Assembly (NCBI GenBank): GCA_007129495.1
Contig: SKVJ01000040.1
Coordinates: 1 to 59,642, forward strand
Source: Dehalococcoidia bacterium
GTDB taxonomy: Bacteria; Chloroflexota; Dehalococcoidia; GIF9; AB-539-J10
DNA: 59,642 nucleotides
Direction: 5' to 3'
Shown here: one piece after another, positions 54,077 to 59,642 of the stretch
Layout of the letters: the number at the start of each line of letters is the position of its first letter
Position numbering within the stretch: the stretch's first letter is position 1
Notes under the pieces: model-generated
Databases searched by the model: none
Told to the model about the DNA's origin: nothing
What the model saw: the letters and a program-made list of their open reading frames with translations, nothing else
Position numbers and translations under genes: made by a program

Positions 54077-55288
54077 CTACGTCTTCGTACTCTCACGGCT
54101 AACCCGGACAGCCCTGACCAGCAGCGGAATGAGAAACGCGGTTCCGATCACACTAAGCACCGCACAAACAAAGAACACTGCACCGACGCTCTCCACATCC
54201 GCTACATACCCGAGGGCGGTCGCGGAGAATGATCCCACTCCGAAGGCACAGAAGAAGTAGATGCCGTACATACGGCCACGCCAGTGGTCCGGGGTGTAGT
54301 CGGCAACAAGCGCATTGAACACTGGCTGACTGATGAAATGGAAGAAGGCGAAGACTGCGGCTGCCATCAGCAGACCCGCGCCTGCAAAGCCCCAAATACC
54401 CCAGAGTGCCGGCGCCGACACTGCCAGAGATATTACTACGAGTGTCTCACGTCGCCGCTTGTCTGAGAGATACCCTCCCATGAACTGCCCAGCCACACCA
54501 AATAGAAGAGCCACTGTCGTGAATGAACCACCCAGCATGACCGGATCAAGACCCGCGAATCCGGTTCTAACGCTCGCACTGAGATGAGCCGGAAGGAACG
54601 TCACCACACCCCGATATATCAGACCATTGATGATGCTGGCTATCAGAATCAAGGCGATCGGGAACAACACAGGTCTGAGGGAGGTGGGACTTGGAGCCAC
54701 GAGAGCTGCTGAAGGTACGGGATTGGCAGGGTGAATCTTCCCCGGCAGTTTGAGGATAAGCAGGCCAAGGATGATACAGGGAACAGCGAACACCGTGTAC
54801 CCGATCCGCCATCCTGCACCTGAGGCGATGAGACCCACCATGATCGGTCCCAGGGCCAGTCCCAGGTTTCCTCCCGTGCCCAGGTAAGCGAATCCCATTC
54901 CTGTGCGACTCGCGGACCTGGCGATAAACGCAGCAGCGACGGGGTGGAACAGACCGAGCGCCACACCGAGCACTGCGAGCGCTACACCAAGCGTAATAAC
55001 GCCAGGAGCAACACTCACCCCCAACGCAGCCACTCCCATTCCCAAAGCACACACCGCGAGCAGACGCGTCTCGCTCACTCGATCGGCCAGTACTCCAACG
55101 GGCAGCGACGTCAATCCATAGGCGAACCCGAAAACATTGGCGATAACGCCCAGCACGAAGAGACTGGCGCCAAGATCGGCGGCGATGGCCACCAGCACCA
55201 CGCCGTAAGCCAGTTCGAGAACATGCAACAACCCGTGCAGAATAGAGACGTAGCCGATGCTTCTGCGCTCAAGGGAGACCTCTGCCAT
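54077..55288 (-). CDS. Major facilitator superfamily transporter
   Basis: The 403-residue integral membrane protein shows 12 hydrophobic segments in two halves. The loop 2-3 motif is GVLADRVSETRLL, and the repeat in the second half is GGYLSDKRRRETLV. The family signature is clear; the substrate is not. The ATG at 55288 follows AAGGGG; in-frame ATG at 55321 is possible. It is convergent with rluB, 111 bp apart. Confidence 0.88.
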   Translation of the reverse strand: MAEVSLERRSIGYVSILHGLLHVLELAYGVVLVAIAADLGASLFVLGVIANVFGFAYGLTSLPVGVLADRVSETRLLAVCALGMGVAALGVSVAPGVITLGVALAVLGVALGLFHPVAAAFIARSASRTGMGFAYLGTGGNLGLALGPIMVGLIASGAGWRIGYTVFAVPCIILGLLILKLPGKIHPANPVPSAALVAPSPTSLRPVLFPIALILIASIINGLIYRGVVTFLPAHLSASVRTGFAGLDPVMLGGSFTTVALLFGVAGQFMGGYLSDKRRRETLVVISLAVSAPALWGIWGFAGAGLLMAAAVFAFFHFISQPVFNALVADYTPDHWRGRMYGIYFFCAFGVGSFSATALGYVADVESVGAVFFVCAVLSVIGTAFLIPLLVRAVRVSRESTKT

Positions 55289-55555
55289 GGTGCGCCCCTT
55301 CTCCTGCGGCTGCCGGACCATCACGACGATAGCACGGAGCCGCACGAACGTGTAGTCACGGCAGTCTAACACAGCACAATCCCAGTATCCATCCTCGTAC
55401 GCACCGCGGCGATTGCATCAGCAGAACACTGTCGAAGTCCATCATCGGAAGGCAACGAACTTGAAAGACGAGGACATTTCCGTCATGCTGTGCATCGATG
55501 AAGGGGGGCGGGACTCACCCGGAATGTCTTCCCCCGAATTAAGGAGGGGCGCACT

Positions 55556-56062
55556 ATGTCTGCTGAACCCAGAGAGCAAATTCTGGACGACGTTGAAAGG
55601 AAGGCCGCCGAATACGAGATAGAGTCAGGATGCTGCGCCCAGGGCTGCCTCAGAGCTCTGCAGGAGCAGTTTGAGATCGGCAACGTCGAGACGTACAAAG
55701 CGGCCACCGCCATGCCCGGCATCGCATTGCGCGGTGAAACCTGTGGTGCCGTAGTCGGGGGTCTGATGGCGGTCGGCCTTGTCTGGGGAAGGGAGGACCC
55801 CAAGGATATGGACAGTTTCTTCCGCGCGATATCCAAGGGGCGGAAGTTCTGTGAAGCGTTCGAGAAGGAATTCAGTACCGTGATGTGCCGCGCCATCGTG
55901 AAACAGCGGTTTGGAAAGGAGTTGAACCTCGCGGATCCGGAGGATGCCAAAGAGTTTGAGAGAATGGACGGATTCAGGGTCTGCAGCTATGTTCCCGGTA
56001 AGGCTGCACGCATCGTCGCGGGGATGATTCTCGACGCACGCGAGAAGGAACAACGATCCTGA
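55556..56062 (+). CDS. C_GCAxxG_C_C family redox protein
   Basis: The 168-residue protein has cysteines at 26, 27, 31 (GCCAQGC), 63 (ETCGAVVGG), 99, 111 and 143. GETCGAVVGGLMAVGLVWG is characteristic of this family. The cysteines may bind a cluster or form disulfides; no reaction is established. AAGGAGGGG precedes the ATG. It converges with the gene for an ATC hydrolase-like protein, sharing a perfect terminator. Confidence 0.85.
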   Translation: MSAEPREQILDDVERKAAEYEIESGCCAQGCLRALQEQFEIGNVETYKAATAMPGIALRGETCGAVVGGLMAVGLVWGREDPKDMDSFFRAISKGRKFCEAFEKEFSTVMCRAIVKQRFGKELNLADPEDAKEFERMDGFRVCSYVPGKAARIVAGMILDAREKEQRS

Positions 56063-56086
56063 TTTGCCACCACCCGGAGAAACAGA

Positions 56087-56120
56087 AGAACGCCCGCCCT
56101 CGGCCGAGGGCGGGCGTTTC
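56087..56120. terminator. Bidirectional rho-independent terminator
   Basis: A nearly perfect palindrome, AACGCCCGCCCTCGG against CCGAGGGCGGGCGTT (stem about 13 bp, 4-base loop), has TTTC on the plus side and TTCTTC on the minus side. It serves both convergent genes. Confidence 0.85.
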
Positions 56121-56141
56121 GATGTCAACCGGCAGCGGACG

Positions 56142-56717
56142 TCAGTCTTCCAGTTCCACCACCACCTTGCAGTAGGGTGCTCCTTCGGGCAGTACTTGCC
56201 TCAGGATTGGCTTCTTGACCTTCACGCCAAGCGCGTCGAAGGTGCCCTCTTCCATAGCCTCAAGGAGCACATTGCAGATCTGGGGGCACTTCTCATATGC
56301 TTTTGCCTGGGAACACTCGTACTCGTGCTTCACTGCACGTTTCCTGTCCCATTCAACCCATTCGCCGCGTACGCCGGCATTGTTGTCCTCAAGGTCCATA
56401 ATGCGCCCGAGACAGCGCGCGTCCGTAAGGTCATCGATCTTCATGCGCTTCTGCATTGTCGCCGCACGGCGGCGGCCGATGTCATACATCGCCTGGCGGC
56501 CCATTTCCCAGACTTCATCTCCGTATTTCTCCGCCATAGGAGTCAGTATCTCGGCCAGAAACATACCAAGAGTCTTGCCGCCCAGTTCCACCATCTTGAA
56601 GACGTCGGTATCGGGAAGATAGATGGTCTTTCTGTCCTCACCCAGCGGTGGCATTTCATCCACGTACTCTGCCACATGAGTACCGTGCTCGTAGTGTCGC
56701 TCAAGTCGTTTCGCCAT
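56142..56717 (-). CDS. L-2-amino-thiazoline-4-carboxylic acid hydrolase-like protein
   Basis: The 191-residue protein resembles the ATC hydrolase family (PF14196), known from Pseudomonas cysteine synthesis from ATC. RRRAATMQKRM, DARCLGRIMDLEDNN and GEWVEWDRKRAVKHEYECSQAKAYEKCPQICNVL (in parts) are the conserved blocks. Most members, this one included, have no proven substrate; a scaffold for cysteine-based metal binding is also possible (C137 CxxxxxxxCPQIC). TAAGGAG precedes the ATG by 9 nt. Confidence 0.8.
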   Translation of the reverse strand: MAKRLERHYEHGTHVAEYVDEMPPLGEDRKTIYLPDTDVFKMVELGGKTLGMFLAEILTPMAEKYGDEVWEMGRQAMYDIGRRRAATMQKRMKIDDLTDARCLGRIMDLEDNNAGVRGEWVEWDRKRAVKHEYECSQAKAYEKCPQICNVLLEAMEEGTFDALGVKVKKPILRQVLPEGAPYCKVVVELED

Positions 56718-56954
56718 ACAGTGTCACTCCTTACCTTTCATTGCACCGTCAAAGCTGCTGCGCTCCATCGTCGGCTACCTCGGTACTGTGAATCCCACAG
56801 GATAGGCCTGCAATGTTCAGTATAGCTGTCTTCTGTCAGGCGGGCGTCCCGGCCACAAATCGCCAGCCCTGCACTCATTCTGCTTGCCTGTTGCTCACGT
56901 GGGCATGCGTCGCCATTATTACAGAACGCACGCGCGATGCTGCACGAAGAAAAC

Positions 56955-57341
56955 TCAGGAGGCCTTCCTCGCCTTATCCACAAGATCCTGCCTGGGAGGA
57001 CAAAAGATGTCTATCGCCTTGCATCCGGCATCGGGTATGTAGCCGCCATGCTCGGTTCCTGCATGCAACACCACCATATCGCCCTTCTTCAATCGATAAA
57101 GCTTGCCCTCGATGATCTCGTCCTGCTCTCCGTCCAGCACGATCATCACCTGCTGCACGTCATGTTTGTGAGGCGCAAAATAGCTGTTCGGCTTCTGGTC
57201 GAGGAAGCTGATGAGGATCTCTCCGGTCGAGACCAGTTGGCTGTTAGAGCCGGGCGCCAGTTCCGTGAATGGCAGGCCGGCATAATGCAGGACCCGGCTG
57301 TTGTACTCCTCGGGAGTTGCATACGGCTCTTTCTTCTCCAC
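56955..57341 (-). CDS. Cupin-domain protein
   Basis: The 128-residue protein folds as one cupin barrel. The metal motif is APHKHDVQQVMIVLDGE and the second histidine motif is LHAGTEHGGYIPDAG. Metal-dependent isomerase, dioxygenase or sensor functions occur in this family. GTG 57341 lies 7 nt after AAGGAGG. The frame extends upstream to 57446 without support. It stands alone on the minus strand. Confidence 0.85.
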   Translation of the reverse strand: MEKKEPYATPEEYNSRVLHYAGLPFTELAPGSNSQLVSTGEILISFLDQKPNSYFAPHKHDVQQVMIVLDGEQDEIIEGKLYRLKKGDMVVLHAGTEHGGYIPDAGCKAIDIFCPPRQDLVDKARKAS

Positions 57342-57518
57342 CGATATACCTCCTTGGTCTAGCCGCTCAAGAACGGCCACATAAGCGATCAGTGATCTGA
57401 TGCCAGTCCGAGTATGACCGGAAGCGAGACCGGTCATCGGCGGCACATTTCTCTCGTAAGGAAACCTCCACGAGTGGTATTGGAGAAGCGGTGGAAACGC
57501 CGTCCACCACAGCTTTCC

Positions 57519-57547
57519 ACGTTAGCACCTCGTCATCATAGTGTCAA
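57519..57547 (-). promoter_or_regulatory. Sigma-70-like promoter upstream of the cupin gene
   Basis: On the minus strand a perfect TTGACA (57542-57547) and TAACGT (57519-57524) are 17 bases apart. The RNA would start near 57512 and have a leader of about 170 nt before the cupin GTG. The rest of 57342-57788 holds nothing else recognised. Confidence 0.5.
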
Positions 57548-57788
57548 CGGGTTTACGCTCGGGTTGATAAGGATCCACGAACCTCTCTCACCTTCAGTGA
57601 CAACCCTTCGCATGCAACATTCCCCCAAGAGACTCTCCGGGACTTTATTCCTTCGGCACGCCGGTCCACATCAGGGATGTGGCGAACACGATGCGGAGTG
57701 GGCCCTTAGTCGGTGGCAGGTGCGACCCGTTCTCCATAGATCGAATTCCAAATGCTAAGAAGTCCAGGGGCGCCACCCGAGGCCAAGT

Positions 57789-58778
57789 TCACGGAGACTC
57801 AAGTTCAATCCTGAGTTCCTGCAGTCGTTCGCAAAACTGTCGGCGGGATTCGCCGGCCCACACCGTCTCTTCGAGTCGTCTTCTCGTGGTCCGCAATTGA
57901 TCTTCGGATAACGAATGAAACTCGATTGGCCCATATGAGAAGAGACCCTGCTCGGGCCTCACATCCTCAATCCACGTGCAGATCGCATCAACCGTCCGAT
58001 TGTGATACGCGGCCAGCAGCCGATACTTGGTGTGGATGTGCAGCAGGGTCCCGTCATCTTTCGTCGACTGACGCAGATTGATCATCTGTTCGCTGATGGA
58101 CTTGCTGTGAGTCAGAAGAAGCTTGACCAATGGATCCACCATCCTGCTCTCGCCCAGCAGCGCCCTTCGCACCCGTCGAACTGCGCTGGTGATAAGGTAG
58201 TCCAGATACACAAGACCGCTGTCACTCTCACGTACAAAGTACACGCTATGCTCGTTCTCGAATCGTTTGAAGTCGGATATCTGGCTCAGTAAACCGGGGT
58301 GCACCAGCAGTCGGGGCCAAACAGCCATGTTTTCCAACTCATAAGCGGCGATGAATGCCGGCCCGAAGGCGATCCTCCATCCATCGCCTTCCTCTGAAAG
58401 CAGATCGCCTGTTGCCATCGCGCCTCGAAGGAACAGGCCGTACCTGGCAAGGTTGATTTGCGCTGCTGACACTCGACGACAGACAAGTGCGATTGCTTCC
58501 TCTGTGGAATCCGGGTATGACACAAGCAGGCTGTCGGAGAATGCGGTAAAGGCTATGTCTGTCTCTCGTGACTCTTTGGCCGCTGCGGCAGCACGTCGAC
58601 GCAACTGCCGTTCCTGCTCATTTCTCAGCGCCCAGTACAGTCGACCCACAAGATGCCTCGATTTCGCCGACCGGTTGATCGTGTCTCGGAAGCCAAGAAT
58701 GTCCAGGTACGCCACGGTGGATGAGACATACCTGATGTCGTGCTGTGCCTGTTCGGCTTTCCGAGTCATTGCCGCCAT
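57789..58778 (-). CDS. Class III nucleotide-cyclase-fold protein, degenerate active site
   Basis: This protein of about 329 residues is not a standard annotation. Its first half follows the class III cyclase/GGDEF palm: strand 1 VAYLDILGFRD (D26, compare FADIVGF), FTAFSDSLLVSY (D82, compare the IGDAVMA hairpin), LFLRGAMATGDL (118-125, compare RIGIHTGPV) and AFGPAFIAAYELENMA (137-152, compare WGDAVNLAARLE). Both metal aspartates remain, but the transition-state Asn and Arg are Ile and Glu. The second half is helical and unknown. No effector gene is adjacent. The start at 58778 or 58769 lacks a clear ribosome site. Confidence 0.55.
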   Translation of the reverse strand: MAAMTRKAEQAQHDIRYVSSTVAYLDILGFRDTINRSAKSRHLVGRLYWALRNEQERQLRRRAAAAAKESRETDIAFTAFSDSLLVSYPDSTEEAIALVCRRVSAAQINLARYGLFLRGAMATGDLLSEEGDGWRIAFGPAFIAAYELENMAVWPRLLVHPGLLSQISDFKRFENEHSVYFVRESDSGLVYLDYLITSAVRRVRRALLGESRMVDPLVKLLLTHSKSISEQMINLRQSTKDDGTLLHIHTKYRLLAAYHNRTVDAICTWIEDVRPEQGLFSYGPIEFHSLSEDQLRTTRRRLEETVWAGESRRQFCERLQELRIELESP

Positions 58779-59093
58779 TCTACCGCATGAGATTGCACGT
58801 GCATATGCAGGGCAGCTCAAAGTTGCCCGAAGATCAGCGTCATAACGAACCGGCCGCCACCGCGGGACACACTAAGGAATTGAGCACACATATTGCGGAG
58901 AGGGTGAAAGCGCGTGATCTGTCCGTCCGCCGAAGCGACTCGAACAGTTCATCCTGCATTCTGCGCTGATCGACAGTAGACAGTCGTCCGGCACTCCGCA
59001 TGTAGCTGCCAGGTATATAAGCTGCCACCTTGACGAAGCGCGCTCTCATTTGAGCGGCCAGTACAGGTGTCCGTCAGTTCTCGAACTCTGCCG
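58779..59093. other. Intergenic region, nothing firm
   Basis: A 69-codon minus-strand frame (58840-59049, beginning MRARFVKVAAYIPGSYM) has no ribosome site and no recognised family. Otherwise nothing was seen. Confidence 0.3.
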
Positions 59094-59246
59094 CTATACT
59101 CTGCCTCTCACGAGCCAGATGACGAACAGGATTATCGCGATAACCAGCAGTATGTGCAGCAATGGACCGGTGATCAAACCGATGATAAGGCTCAGCACCC
59201 AGAGAACCACAAGGACAAGTGCGACCAACCAGAGTAGCCTGAGCAT
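59094..59246 (-). CDS. Lmo0937-type small membrane protein
   Basis: The short gene runs from ATG (59244-59246) to TAG (59094-59096), 50 residues. The product MLRLLWLVALVLVVLWVLS continues with GLITGPLLHILLVIAI and ends LVRGRV. It has two membrane helices separated by a short GxxxGP turn. This is the pattern of the Lmo0937 family found next to stress genes in many bacteria. GGGGG lies 6-8 nt before the ATG. Function is not known. Confidence 0.8.
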   Translation of the reverse strand: MLRLLWLVALVLVVLWVLSLIIGLITGPLLHILLVIAIILFVIWLVRGRV

Positions 59247-59571
59247 AACAACCCCCTTTTCCACCTTGCGACGTCCGCCGCGTGAATTCTGCGTGCTTTT
59301 CGCATACCCGGGTATTGGTCAGCGCAGCGTTGCAGCTGACTCCCGATGATAATCAACCAATCCCCCTGCGGAGTTTCTGACCTCTCACATTGTGCATGCG
59401 CAATGTAGGATTTTCAAGCACGGCTTTCCCGGTACCGAAGTCCGGAGAACCCGTGGCGCGAGGTTCGCCTCGATGGGCGTGGTGGAAGCCGGCAGCAGAA
59501 TTGCCGGCGAGGAATGCTTATGTCGTCTACCCGGGGGCGAAATAACACGGGAACCAGCTTCGCAAAATGGA
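59247..59571. other. Intergenic region with two inverted repeats
   Basis: No gene. A 20-base near-perfect palindrome, ACATTGTGCATGCGCAATGT, lies at 59387-59406. A 6-bp hairpin (GCCGGC...GCCGGC) is at 59488-59508, downstream of the tRNA on its strand. The ORF covering 59392-59631 is the shadow of the tRNA and is rejected. Confidence 0.4.
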
Positions 59572-59642
59572 GCCAGCGATCGGAATCGAACCGATGACCG
59601 GCGGTTTACGAAACCGCTGCTCTACCTCTGAGCTACGCTGGC
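59572..59642 (-). tRNA. tRNA-Thr (anticodon CGU)
   Basis: On the minus strand, 71 nt fold into a perfect cloverleaf: acceptor GCCAGCG/CGCTGGC (7 bp), D-arm GCTC...GAGC, anticodon stem GCGGT/ACCGC with loop TTCGTAA (anticodon CGT, reads ACG) and T-arm ATCGG/CCGAT with loop TTCGATT. The 5' base coincides with the window end. CCA is not encoded. Confidence 0.95.

Noticed and set aside
57789-58778. Idea that the cyclase-fold protein is a minimal CRISPR polymerase (mCpol) of a defence system
   Set aside because: No GGDD motif and no adjacent membrane or nuclease effector; only the general palm-like motif order is supported.
58840-59049. 69-codon minus-strand ORF beginning MRARFVKV
   Set aside because: No ribosome site, second half not protein-like, no known family.
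59392-59631. 79-codon plus-strand ORF ending NRTDDRRFTKPLLYL
   Set aside because: Its end is the complement of the tRNA-Thr; such endings are typical tRNA shadows.
1-59642. CRISPR array, rRNA or riboswitch
   Set aside because: No regularly spaced direct repeats, no rRNA segments and no T-box or other known leader were recognised by eye in either strand.

Overview
The window looks like a chromosomal segment of an anaerobic Chloroflexota bacterium, most likely class Dehalococcoidia. This is inferred from gene content and order. There is a CBS-less GuaB3 and a Jag/YidC/YidD/RnpA/RpmH block fused to rpsF-ssb-rpsR and ileS. There are also several protein families frequent in anaerobes: TIGR04076, C_GCAxxG_C_C, ATC hydrolase, DUF362, DUF1667, and a corrinoid-activation domain. 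No phage, CRISPR array or rRNA was seen. The only clear mobile DNA is the cut-off right end of an ISL3-type insertion sequence at the left edge. A tRNA-Thr(CGU) lies at the right edge.

Layout. 1-6 kb: IS end, alr, a CPBP membrane protease, a truncated enolase-superfamily gene, an NHL propeller, an orphan sulfite-oxidase-fold lipoprotein and a TIGR04076 protein. 6-10.5 kb: a tightly overlapping glycerol operon on the minus strand (glpK, an FAD glycerol-3-phosphate dehydrogenase with a BFD-like tail, a second flavoprotein, a DUF1667 protein). 10.6-12.2 kb: divergent PadR regulator and HtrA lipoprotein. 12.3-19.8 kb: a long minus-strand information-processing operon, rpsF-ssb-rpsR-rpmH-rnpA-yidD-(PQQ lipoprotein)-yidC-jag-ileS. 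19.8-24.3 kb: a phosphoesterase diverging from thiL-tsaE-tsaB-(thioesterase/HAD fusion)-ndk. 24.3-31.4 kb: rsfS, ftsH, metG, guaB3, an unknown TIM-barrel-like protein and rplY. 31.6-37.9 kb: an aminotransferase, a hemerythrin-like protein and a four-gene osmoprotectant ABC importer. 37.9-44.1 kb: a gamma-glutamyltransferase homologue, a corrinoid-activation protein, mutS2 and a second aminotransferase. 44.4-48.8 kb: two doubtful small ORFs, a catabolic-looking trio (D-2-hydroxyacid dehydrogenase, DUF362, zinc alcohol dehydrogenase) and a VOC protein. 49-55.3 kb: zinc-ribbon protein, lemA-htpX, a 3-hydroxyisobutyrate dehydrogenase homologue, rluB with a very long basic tail, and an MFS transporter. 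55.5-59.6 kb: C_GCAxxG protein, ATC-hydrolase-like protein, cupin, a cyclase-fold protein, a 50-residue membrane protein and the tRNA.

Themes. Translation signals are split in two classes. Most genes have a clear GGAGG-type ribosome site. At least six genes instead start 6-8 nt after a TGN-TATAAT-like extended -10 box, which points to leaderless mRNAs. Two genes appear to use CTG as the start codon. The items most worth a second look are the isoleucyl-tRNA synthetase with a GIHH motif in place of HIGH, the class III cyclase-fold protein without the transition-state residues, the leaderless promoter class, the CTG starts, the thioesterase-HAD fusion and the RPY-repeat tail of RluB.
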